A stretch of 7,797 nt of DNA from a bacterium UBP18_UBA7526 (GCA_002478245.1 DLMW01000023.1:1-7797); one strand, 5' to 3'. Shown: positions 1 through 5,241, counted from the stretch's first letter. Translations and numbers: made by a program. Notes: a model not told the origin generated them from the letters alone.

Positions 1-204
1 AAATATGTGGCGGGTATCGTTAGTGAAACCAAGAAGCTGTTAAGTGGCTTTGCAGCTGAAAGAGAAAAGATGGCCGCTAACTGGCAGGACTTGACTGCAA
101 AGATGGCTAAGAAGAGAGGGATTTTACCTAAGGTAGAAGCAGCTGTGGAAGTAAAGCCAGTAGAAGAGGTTGTTAAAAGGCCCAAGAGAAAAAAGAAAAG
201 ATAA
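1..204 (+). CDS. C-terminal end of an unrecognised protein with a basic tail (partial at left edge)
   Basis: The frame is open from the first base to a TAA at 202-204, so this is probably the 3' end of a gene starting left of the window. A GTG at 7 could be a start, but its ribosome binding site would lie outside the window. The visible 67 residues form a charged, probably helical stretch (KKLLSGFAAEREKMAANW), then a Val/Glu/Lys-rich linker, and end in a strongly basic tail (KRPKRKKKR). There is no membrane segment or cysteine. I do not recognise the family. It lies upstream of gvpN on the same strand, so it may be another gas vesicle accessory protein, and the basic tail could bind acidic protein surfaces or nucleic acid. 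Both points are inference. The reading frame is well supported; the function is unknown. Confidence 0.6.
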   Translation, partial: KYVAGIVSETKKLLSGFAAEREKMAANWQDLTAKMAKKRGILPKVEAAVEVKPVEEVVKRPKRKKKR

Positions 205-426
205 TCTTTAGCTCCTAGCCAGGGGCTCCGGAGAGCAAACTTCCCTGCCTTACCTGTAAGGGTAAATAAGAAGCTGGGAGAACTTTAAGACCTTTCACCA
301 AGGGGCAATAAAGAGGTTTTGAGGAAGAGGAGGCGAGGGGACTTGTGAAGAAGCAAGCAGGATTTGGAAGAAAATGAGCGAAACAATTAGAGAATAAGGA
401 AGATAAAGAAATAGGAGGTAAGAAAA
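205..426 (+). promoter_or_regulatory. Non-coding leader upstream of gvpN with short hairpins
   Basis: No convincing gene lies in these 222 bases; the only ATG frame near the end (374) encodes seven codons. Small structures are visible: GCTC-CGGA-GAGC at about 225-236, and CCTTA-CCTG-TAAGG at 248-261. The second is flanked by TTCCC (241-245) and GGGAG that could close a longer stem. The 3' half is purine-rich and ends in the gvpN ribosome binding site. I see no clear -35/-10 pair, no sigma-54 site and no U-tract terminator. The region could be an mRNA leader or the 3' end of the preceding transcript. It matches no riboswitch consensus that I can recall. Confidence 0.3.
413..419 (+). promoter_or_regulatory. 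Strong ribosome binding site for gvpN
   Basis: AGGAGGT lies seven bases before the ATG at 427. It is a near-perfect Shine-Dalgarno sequence, and it selects this start over the in-frame ATG at 439. Confidence 0.85.
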
Positions 427-1338
427 ATGATTGAAGAGATGGCTACAGTTTTAGAACCAAGTCCTCTGCCAGACTTTGTGGAAACAAAGTATATAAAGGA
501 TATTACTAATAGGGCCCTCTCCTATATTAAGGCAGGTTTTCCCATCCATTTTAGAGGGGTTTCTGGTACAGGCAAGACTACTCTGGCTATGCACATTGCC
601 AATAAGATCGCCCGACCAGTGGTTCTGATTCATGGAGATGAAGAGTTTACCACCTCGGATTTGGTAGGAGGGGAATATGGCTATCGGTTTAGGAAGGTTG
701 TGGACCGCTTTGTATCCCGGGTTTTGAAGTTAGAGGAGGATATGATTAAGCGCTGGGTTGACAATCGCCTGACCATTGCCTGCAAATATGGATTTACCCT
801 GATCTACGATGAATTTACCCGCTCACGGCCAGAGGCGAATAACATCCTTCTCTCCATTTTACAGGAGAAGATGATGGATTTGCCAGTGGGGAGAGGAGAG
901 GAGCCATATTTAAGAGTTGATCCGGATTTCACCGCCATCTTCACCTCAAACCCTGAGGAATATGCTGGGGTCCATAGATCTCAGGATGCTTTAAGGGATA
1001 GGATGATTACTATGGATTTGGACCACTTTGACTATGAAACAGAGGTTGCTATCACCCGGGCAAAATCCAAACTCCCTAAACCCCAGGCTGAGATAATAGT
1101 CAATATTGTAAGGGGCTTGAGAGAGTCCGGAAAATGTGAGTTTGCACCAACGGTCCGGGGTTGTATTATGATTGCCAAAAGCCTGAAAGTGATGAAGATA
1201 CCCCTGGTTAAGTCAAATAGTGCATTTCTAAAAACCTGTCAGGATATTTTAGCATCAGAGACAAGCCGGGTGGGCTCAAAGACAAATCAAGCAAGGGTAA
1301 AAGAGGTGGTTAAAGGACTGGTTGAGAAGTACGCCTAA
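427..1338 (+). CDS. gvpN: Gas vesicle protein GvpN, MoxR-type AAA+ ATPase
   Basis: The 303-residue protein is an AAA+ ATPase of the MoxR/GvpN family. In this family GvpN hydrolyses ATP and is needed for gas vesicles to grow to full size, probably by acting on shell or assembly proteins in the cytoplasm. Walker A is GVSGTGKT at residues 44-51, Walker B is TLIYDEF at 124-130 (D128, E129), a sensor-1-like TSNP is at 173-176, and an arginine-finger region (ALRDRM) follows at about 188-193. No catalytic residue is missing and the length is normal for GvpN. The C-terminal third (about 215-303) is the helical lid. There is no signal peptide. The start is fixed by an AGGAGGT seven bases upstream. It is followed by a small AbrB-like gene, so it may be the head of a transcript or follow the gene at the left edge. 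Confidence 0.97.
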   Translation: MIEEMATVLEPSPLPDFVETKYIKDITNRALSYIKAGFPIHFRGVSGTGKTTLAMHIANKIARPVVLIHGDEEFTTSDLVGGEYGYRFRKVVDRFVSRVLKLEEDMIKRWVDNRLTIACKYGFTLIYDEFTRSRPEANNILLSILQEKMMDLPVGRGEEPYLRVDPDFTAIFTSNPEEYAGVHRSQDALRDRMITMDLDHFDYETEVAITRAKSKLPKPQAEIIVNIVRGLRESGKCEFAPTVRGCIMIAKSLKVMKIPLVKSNSAFLKTCQDILASETSRVGSKTNQARVKEVVKGLVEKYA

Positions 1339-1385
1339 CATAGATATGTGTGTTAACTGTGTAAACCGACCGAAGGGGGTTTAAA

Positions 1386-1556
1386 ATGACACTAATGCGA
1401 GCATTTTCGAGGCTAGATAAAGAGGGAAGGATTAAAATTCCTGGTAATATTCAGCGAGAAGCAGGCTTAAAAGAAGGCCAATTGGTTGAGCTGAAGACTG
1501 TAGGAGCAGGCAGGAGAAAAAGTATCCATATTACTTCAAAGGAAATTGCCAGATAG
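1386..1556 (+). CDS. Small AbrB/SpoVT-type swapped-hairpin DNA-binding protein
   Basis: A 56-residue frame starts at ATG 1386 behind a G-rich ribosome binding site (AAGGGGGT, about 1373-1379) and ends in TAG at 1554-1556. The translation carries the AbrB/SpoVT/MazE-like pattern: a first beta strand FSRLDKEGRIKIP (residues 7-19), then N-I-Q-R-E-A-G-L-K-E-G-Q with the usual 'Leu-x-x-Gly' turn, then a strand LVELKTV. Such domains dimerise and bind DNA as transition-state regulators or toxin-antitoxin antitoxins. No toxin gene lies next to it, so a regulator of the gas vesicle genes is more likely than an antitoxin; that is inference. An internal ATG at 1395 is an alternative start. The family match rests on pattern alone. 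Confidence 0.72.
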   Translation: MTLMRAFSRLDKEGRIKIPGNIQREAGLKEGQLVELKTVGAGRRKSIHITSKEIAR

Positions 1557-1597
1557 AGATTAAAAATTTTAATCCCCCTACCAATTATCGGGGTTAA

Positions 1598-1605
1598 TAA
1601 GGAGG
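1598..1605 (+). promoter_or_regulatory. Strong ribosome binding site for the coiled-coil gene
   Basis: The sequence AAGGAGGA lies about eight bases before the ATG at 1613. It supports this start and suggests efficient translation. Confidence 0.75.
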
Positions 1606-1612
1606 AAAGAAA

Positions 1613-1927
1613 ATGGTTAGAGGAGTCACAGAGTTAAGTGGATTGAGAGAGATAAGAACTATGTTTAGTGCCAGAAAGAGGTCTATCCCTCGAGTGCAGA
1701 GTTCAGCCTATCTAGATTTATATATGCTGCATAAAGAAAAAGATAGATTGGGAAAAGAGGTTTATATCCTGAAGAAGAGAGAAAAGGGTATCCGAAAAAG
1801 GATTAGCGAGGTTAATGCAGAGATAGACAAGTTAGAAAAAGCAGAAGCCAAAAGAAGGGAAGCAGAATCCGAAAGGTTTGGGATACCTTCAGGAAAAGAG
1901 TGGAAGAAGATGACATTAAATTACTAA
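1613..1927 (+). CDS. Small basic coiled-coil protein, possibly GvpV-like
   Basis: The 104-residue protein has a basic N-terminus (about 1-28), a short conserved-looking block SSAYLDLYMLHKEKDRL (30-46), and then a Lys/Glu/Arg-rich heptad-like helix to about residue 88, which should form a coiled coil. There are no cysteines, membrane segments or catalytic motifs. It sits after gvpN and has a strong ribosome binding site. In Serratia the gene after gvpN is gvpV, a small accessory protein of unknown biochemical role. The position and general size fit GvpV, but I cannot confirm homology from memory, so no symbol is given. Other small helical Gvp accessory proteins are possible. The reading frame itself is convincing. 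Confidence 0.7.
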   Translation: MVRGVTELSGLREIRTMFSARKRSIPRVQSSAYLDLYMLHKEKDRLGKEVYILKKREKGIRKRISEVNAEIDKLEKAEAKRREAESERFGIPSGKEWKKMTLNY

Positions 1928-1945
1928 TTACAGAGAAGGGGATAG

Positions 1946-2038
1946 ATGGATTGGAAAACGTTTGACTTCAAGAGTAAAAAAGCAGGTAGAAAAGGTGAGG
2001 TCCTAAATAAGAGCATATATAGAGGCATCGGAATTTGA
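1946..2038 (+). pseudogene. Probable 5' fragment of the disrupted zinc-finger gene
   Basis: A 30-codon frame starts at ATG 1946 behind a good ribosome binding site (GAAGGGGAT, about 1935-1943) and stops at TGA 2036-2038. Its start, MDWKTFDFKSKKAGRKGE, is a charged leader of the kind that often precedes a Cys-rich domain. After about codon 18 the sequence passes into the hairpin-rich element and loses coding character. The next Cys motif begins at 2191, in another frame. The simplest reading is that this was the N-terminus of the gene continued at 2191-2490, later split by an insertion. A free-standing 30-residue peptide is the alternative. Confidence 0.45.
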
Positions 2039-2184
2039 ATAAATTACGATGCCGAGGATTAGGGGGTTTGGGGGAAAGAATCTGCTTTCCCCCAAGGGGT
2101 GACAGTGGAGAAATGCGACGAATAGGAGCATTTCGGAACGCCAGAGGGGTGATAGCCCCTATGGAAGTATCTCCGAAGGAGATA
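2024..2184 (+). repeat. Hairpin-rich element (REP/MITE-like or structured RNA)
   Basis: Five consecutive hairpins with perfect stems are readable: GGCATCG 2024-2030 with CGATGCC 2047-2053; an 11-bp stem TTGGGGGAAAG 2068-2078 with CTTTCCCCCAA 2085-2095; GAAATGC 2110-2116 with GCATTTC 2128-2134; AGGGG 2145-2149 with CCCCT 2156-2160; and TATCTCC 2168-2174 with GGAGATA 2178-2184. The stretch is GC-richer than its surroundings and has no Cys-motif or Gvp coding. It lies inside what looks like one gene, so an inserted non-autonomous repeat is the favoured reading; exact ends and a target duplication are not visible. A short frame (2113-2190, 25 codons) with a GTGGAG ribosome-binding-like site lies within it and stops just before the Cys motif. 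A functional structured RNA is the alternative. Confidence 0.55.
2068..2095 (+). terminator. Strong 11-bp hairpin, possible terminator without U-tract
   Basis: An 11-bp perfect stem with a six-base loop (AATCTG) would be very stable in RNA. It is followed by AAGGGG rather than a run of T, so it is not a classic intrinsic terminator. It could still cause pausing or protect the 3' end of the gvpN transcript, or simply be part of the inserted repeat. Confidence 0.3.
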
Positions 2185-2235
2185 TCTTGATGTGGATTTT
2201 GTAGCGGAAAAGGATTCATACCTTCTAAGAAGAGC

Positions 2236-2490
2236 ATGAAGTGCTCAGTATGTTTAGGCACTGGGACAATAAGAGTTAAACCTCCAGCAGTAATATGTGC
2301 TTATTGTAATGGCTTAGGGAAATCAGGTATAAATCCTGACCTTCCCTGTATTGTCTGCCGAGGGAGAGGGGTTGTGAGTGTGCCTACTAAAGAGGTTGAG
2401 ATATGTCCTGCCTGCAGAGGAAGAGGTAGAGAAAAAGGAGGCAACCTACCCTGTTTAACATGTAGGGGGATAGGTTTGGTTATAAAATAA
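2236..2490 (+). CDS. DnaJ-type zinc-finger protein with five (originally six) CxxCxGxG motifs
   Basis: The 84-residue frame contains five CxxCxGxG motifs: CSVCLGTG (3-10), CAYCNGLG (21-28), CIVCRGRG (38-45), CPACRGRG (57-64) and CLTCRGIG (73-80). This is the signature of the DnaJ central cysteine-rich domain, where motifs pair to bind zinc and help hold unfolded substrates. A sixth motif, CGFCSGKG, is encoded in the same frame upstream at 2191-2214, directly after a TGA, with no usual start codon between it and ATG 2236. An even number is expected because motifs pair, so the true gene probably began further upstream (see 1946-2038) and is now disrupted. The ribosome binding site before 2236 is weak (AAGAAGAG). 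The protein has neither a J domain nor a substrate-binding CTD; a J domain is found in the GvpF/L gene downstream. It may be a remnant or a shorter working protein. Confidence 0.7.
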   Translation: MKCSVCLGTGTIRVKPPAVICAYCNGLGKSGINPDLPCIVCRGRGVVSVPTKEVEICPACRGRGREKGGNLPCLTCRGIGLVIK

Positions 2491-2555
2491 CGGCGCGCTA
2501 AAGTCTTTTACTTATTGAAGTTCCGGTGGCTGAATTGAAGAAAGGAGATTGGCCA

Positions 2556-3107
2556 ATGGCAGAAGAGAAGGAAAGGAAGCCCAAGGAAGAAGGAAAAGAA
2601 GTAGAGATTGACTTCGGGATTGGAAAGTTAAGTTTTGGCGGGCTCTTTAAAGGCATCGGTAACCTCATTGACCTGGTTAGCAAATTGGCAGAAGAGGGAA
2701 AGGAATTAAAGAAGGAGTTTAAGGGTGTTACCCCTACGGGTAAGGAGTTTAGGGGAGTCTATGGCTTCAGTGTAAAGACCTTAGCGGGTGGAGAACCAGT
2801 AGTGGAGACCTTTGGCAACATCAAAGAGACTCCCAGAGGTCCGGTAGTTAAGGAAGTTAGAGAACCGATAGTGGATGTCTTTGATGAGAAGGACCATGTC
2901 CTGGTGGTGGCTGAGCTACCCGGGGTCTCCAAAGAGAATATCGACTTTGAGATAAAGGGAGATATCCTTAACATCTCTGCCAAGGCTAAAGAGAGGAAGT
3001 ATGCCAAGGAGGTCCTCCTCCCTACTGCGGTAGATGCCCAGGCGGTAACCTCCTCCTATAAGAATGGGATCTTGGAGATTAAACTTCAGAAGGTCAAGGA
3101 GAAATAA
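2556..3107 (+). CDS. gvpH: Hsp20/alpha-crystallin family gas vesicle protein (GvpH-like)
   Basis: The start at ATG 2556 has an AAAGGAG site eight bases upstream and is preferred over the in-frame GTG at 2526, giving 183 residues. The C-terminal part (about 103-180) is an alpha-crystallin domain: REPIVDVFDEKDHVLVVAELPG, a central DILNISAKA strand, and the family hallmark NGILEIKL at 170-177. The N-terminal 100 residues are charged, with a Gly-rich stretch (FGIGKLSFGGLFKGIG, 20-35) and a helical Lys/Glu segment. Small heat-shock proteins hold partly unfolded proteins without using ATP. GvpH of haloarchaea and of Serratia-type clusters has an Hsp20 fold and may keep the hydrophobic shell protein from aggregating. 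The symbol rests on fold plus gvp context; a general Hsp20 is the alternative. It lies between the zinc-finger gene and the TPR-like gene. Confidence 0.88.
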   Translation: MAEEKERKPKEEGKEVEIDFGIGKLSFGGLFKGIGNLIDLVSKLAEEGKELKKEFKGVTPTGKEFRGVYGFSVKTLAGGEPVVETFGNIKETPRGPVVKEVREPIVDVFDEKDHVLVVAELPGVSKENIDFEIKGDILNISAKAKERKYAKEVLLPTAVDAQAVTSSYKNGILEIKLQKVKEK

Positions 3108-3108
3108 A

Positions 3109-3177
3109 CGCGAAATCGCCAAATATTCGCGAAAACGCCAGTTCGGGAGCGACCCAGCATTTCGCGTCTTGGCGATT
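3109..3177 (+). repeat. Nested inverted repeat with a near-direct repeat
   Basis: An outer 9-bp stem AATCGCCAA (3114-3122) with TTGGCGATT (3169-3177) encloses an inner 7-bp stem CGCGAAA (3128-3134) with TTTCGCG (3160-3166). The left arm is also a direct repeat: CGCGAAATCGCCA (3109-3121) and CGCGAAAACGCCA (3128-3140), one mismatch, period 19. ATTTCGCG at 3159-3166 could alternatively pair with 3109-3116, so two folds compete. It fills most of the gap between the Hsp20 gene and the TPR-like gene. No U-run follows. It may be a REP-type repeat, a processing signal or an operator. Confidence 0.55.
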
Positions 3178-3192
3178 GGACAAAGGAGATAG

Positions 3193-3360
3193 ATGGCAGA
3201 AAAAAAGGATATCGAAGTTATAGACACTTATCTTAAAGTGGGGAAGGTAGATGAGGCCAGAGAACGGGCTAAGAAGATATTAAATAAGAGCCCTGAGGAT
3301 GAGAAGATCAGGGCTCTTTTAGGATTGGCTTATTTTGTGCGAAGCGAAAAAAGGTTCTGA
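3193..3360 (+). CDS. Short TPR-like protein, apparently cut short by a frameshift
   Basis: ATG 3193 follows AAAGGAGAT (3182-3190). The frame gives 55 residues and stops at TGA 3358-3360. Residues 8-48 look like a TPR-type helix pair: YLKVGKVDEARERAKKIL, then SPEDEKIRALLGLAYF with Ala/Leu/Gly/Tyr at typical positions. TPR repeats bind other proteins. Just before the stop lies a run of six A (3347-3352). With one A fewer, the frame would run on to TAA 3431-3433, adding 26 residues (GSDEVEAYITLGKGQ and onward) and giving about 79. The gene is therefore probably frameshifted, through mutation, assembly error or, less likely, +1 recoding. It precedes the GvpF/L-J gene, so a scaffold role in vesicle assembly is possible. 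The family call is modest because only about one repeat is visible. Confidence 0.55.
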   Translation: MAEKKDIEVIDTYLKVGKVDEARERAKKILNKSPEDEKIRALLGLAYFVRSEKRF

Positions 3361-3433
3361 CGAAGTTGAGGCCTATATTACTTTGGGAAAAGGCCAAATA
3401 GAGAATTCTTTAGCACAACAAAGAATAGCGTAA
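3353..3433 (+). pseudogene. Out-of-frame continuation of the TPR-like gene
   Basis: In the +1 frame after the A6 run, 26 codons are open to TAA 3431-3433. They have balanced acidic and helical composition (GSDEVEAYITLGKG, then IENSLAQQRIA) and no start codon or ribosome binding site of their own. This supports a single-base change in the run of A. The distance to the next gene start would then be 16 bases, which fits the tight spacing seen elsewhere. Confidence 0.45.
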
Positions 3434-3449
3434 CCTATTGAAAGAGACT

Positions 3450-4478
3450 ATGGTTCGAGAGGGCAAGTATCTCTATGGTATCATAGGAAAAGGGGAGGAG
3501 AAGGAGTTCGGCCCCAGCGGTGAGCGGGGAGACAGGGTCTATACCATTCCCTATCAGGATATCTCTGCGGTAATAAGCACCTCTCCCATTCGGGCCTATG
3601 ACTCTCTGGCCAAGGATGTTGTTGTCCGCCACCTCTTCGCCCATCAGCAAGTAATAGAAAGGGTGATGAAGGAGCATACCATCCTTCCCTTAAAATTTGG
3701 TACCTTTGCCAATGACGAGGAGGAGGTAAGAAGAATCCTTGAGAGAGGCTATGCCCAATTCCGAGACCTACTGAAGGAGATGGAGGGAAGGATAGAACTG
3801 GATGTTGTTGCCCTCTGGGATAAGGAGGCCATCTTTAAAGAGATTGCTCAAGAGAAAGAGATCAAGGAATTCAAAGAGAGAATGATGGCCAGCCAACAAG
3901 AGGATTTTGAAGGGAAGATAAGGATAGGCCAGATGGTAAAATCTGCACTGGAGAGAAGAACAGAAAAGGTGCGGGATGAGATAGTGGGGGCATTGAAGGA
4001 ATATACCCTAGACCTCTCCATCCATGATACCCTGGATGCTATGATGATTATGAACGTTGCCTTTCTAATGAATAAGGAGAAGGAGAAGGAGTTTGATAGA
4101 AGAATAAGGGAATTGGATGAGAGATACCATCAGATGGTGAACTTCAGATGTGTTGGCCCCTTACCACCCTATAGCTTCAGCACCTTAGAAGTGAAGAGGA
4201 TGAGATTTGAGGAGGTAGATGAGGCGCGAAGGAGACTGGGATTGGGAGAAGAGGCCACATTTTCTGAGATAAAGAATGCTTACCGAAGATTGACTATGGA
4301 ACATCATCCAGATAAGCATCGAGAAAGAGAGAATGCCCAGAAGGATTTTTCCAGAATAACAAAGAGTTACCAACTCCTCACTGACTACTGCGTAGAAGGC
4401 AGATGTTCTTTTACGGTAACAGCTGTGGAAAGTTTCATTGGAATCAAAGTCTTAAGAGGAAGCCAGAATGGCAACTGA
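3450..4478 (+). CDS. gvpF: GvpF/GvpL family protein fused to a C-terminal J domain
   Basis: With ATG 3450 as start the protein has 342 residues and its N-terminus (MVREGKYLYG) aligns with the two following paralogues; TTG 3438 in the same frame has no better ribosome binding site. Residues 1-250 are a GvpF/L domain: GKYLYGIIG, HLFAHQQVIERVM, the hallmark ILPLKFGTF (78-86), then a charged helical middle, MNVAFLMNK (201-209) and CVGPLPPYSF (234-243). GvpF/L proteins are minor or assembly proteins that contact GvpA and help start vesicles. Residues about 256-315 form a J domain: RRRLGLGEEATFSEIKNAYRRL, an intact HPD at 286-288, then a third helix. J domains stimulate Hsp70 (DnaK) ATPase. Most GvpF proteins end near residue 250, so the J domain is an added module. 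The tail has two cysteines (314, 319). The end overlaps the next gene by 11 bases. Confidence 0.93.
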   Translation: MVREGKYLYGIIGKGEEKEFGPSGERGDRVYTIPYQDISAVISTSPIRAYDSLAKDVVVRHLFAHQQVIERVMKEHTILPLKFGTFANDEEEVRRILERGYAQFRDLLKEMEGRIELDVVALWDKEAIFKEIAQEKEIKEFKERMMASQQEDFEGKIRIGQMVKSALERRTEKVRDEIVGALKEYTLDLSIHDTLDAMMIMNVAFLMNKEKEKEFDRRIRELDERYHQMVNFRCVGPLPPYSFSTLEVKRMRFEEVDEARRRLGLGEEATFSEIKNAYRRLTMEHHPDKHRERENAQKDFSRITKSYQLLTDYCVEGRCSFTVTAVESFIGIKVLRGSQNGN

Positions 4479-5241
4479 AGAAGGAAAGTATATCTACTGT
4501 ATCATTGGTACAAAGCAGGAAAGAAACTTTGGACCCCTAGGCATAGCTGGCAGAGGCGATGAGGTCTTGACCATTGGTTATGAAGATTTAAGTATGGTAG
4601 TAAGCAATCATCCCCTGACCAAATTTGTTGTGAATCGCGAGAATATGTTGGCCCATACGAAAGTGATTGAAGAAGTAATGGCCGAATTTGATAGTGTGCT
4701 TCCTGTTAGGTTTGGCACCGTTGCCTCTAATGCTGATGAGATAAGGAATCTTTTGGATAGGAGATACAGAGAATTTAAAAACGCTTTAAGGGATATGGAC
4801 CACAAGATAGAATTGGGCGTTAAGGGAATATGGAAGAATATGGATGTTATTTTTAAAGAGATTACAGAAGAAAATGAAGAGATTAAAAAGTTAAAAGAGA
4901 AAATCCAGAAAGATAAGGGCAAAAAGAACATAAAGGCCAAAATAGAAGTAGGTGAGATGGTTGAACGAGCTTTAACCAAGAAAAAAGAGAAAGAAAGAGA
5001 TATGATAGTAGATGCCCTAAGAAGAACAGCCCTTGATTATAAACTCAACAAGACCATTGGTGATCCAATGTTTATGAATGCGGCCTTTTTGGTGGATAAA
5101 GGGAGAGAGAAAGAATTTGACAACATCATGGATGATTTAAGTGATGAATATAAAGACAGAATAAAGTTTATGTATGCCGGGCCTCTACCAGTATTTAACT
5201 TTGTCAATATTGTCATCTATCCTGAGGAATGGGAGAAGTAG
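4468..5241 (+). CDS. gvpF: GvpF/GvpL family gas vesicle protein, second copy
   Basis: The 257-residue protein has the complete GvpF/L layout without any extra domain: EGKYIYCIIG (5-14), FGPLGIAGRGDE (21-32), NRENMLAHTKVIEEVM (56-71), VLPVRFGTVA (77-86), a Lys/Glu-rich middle from about 125 to 180, MNAAFLVDKGREKEFD (203-218) and AGPLPVFNFVNIVIYP (236-252). GvpF and GvpL contact the shell protein at an early stage of vesicle assembly in the cytoplasm. The ATG lies inside the end of the preceding J-domain gene (11-base overlap) behind AAGAGGAAG, so the two are probably translationally coupled. It is close in sequence to the third copy, pointing to tandem duplication. Whether it corresponds to GvpF or GvpL of other species cannot be decided here. 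Confidence 0.95.
   Translation: MATEEGKYIYCIIGTKQERNFGPLGIAGRGDEVLTIGYEDLSMVVSNHPLTKFVVNRENMLAHTKVIEEVMAEFDSVLPVRFGTVASNADEIRNLLDRRYREFKNALRDMDHKIELGVKGIWKNMDVIFKEITEENEEIKKLKEKIQKDKGKKNIKAKIEVGEMVERALTKKKEKERDMIVDALRRTALDYKLNKTIGDPMFMNAAFLVDKGREKEFDNIMDDLSDEYKDRIKFMYAGPLPVFNFVNIVIYPEEWEK

Noticed and set aside
205..300. Known riboswitch (cyclic di-GMP or similar) upstream of gvpN
   Set aside because: AGCAAAC and the short hairpin are loosely suggestive, but the conserved core elements of the c-di-GMP-I, fluoride, ZTP and guanidine classes are not present.
1557..1597. Intrinsic terminator after the AbrB-like gene
   Set aside because: CCCC and GGGG could pair across ATTATC-containing loop sequence, but the stem is only four base pairs and no U-run follows.
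1968..2261. Minus-strand open frame of 97 codons across the hairpin element
   Set aside because: It spans the inverted repeats and the start of the zinc-finger gene on the other strand, and its translation resembles no family. Pro/Ser/Leu content follows from the G-rich plus strand.
3347..3353. Programmed -1 frameshift at AAAAAAG
   Set aside because: The heptamer is out of register for X-XXY-YYZ slippage, and the open downstream frame is +1, not -1. Mutation or a homopolymer sequencing error is simpler.
4608..4979. Long minus-strand open frame opposite the second GvpF/L gene
   Set aside because: It is the antisense shadow of a clear GvpF/L coding region, with a low-complexity Ser/Phe/Leu translation and no ribosome binding site.
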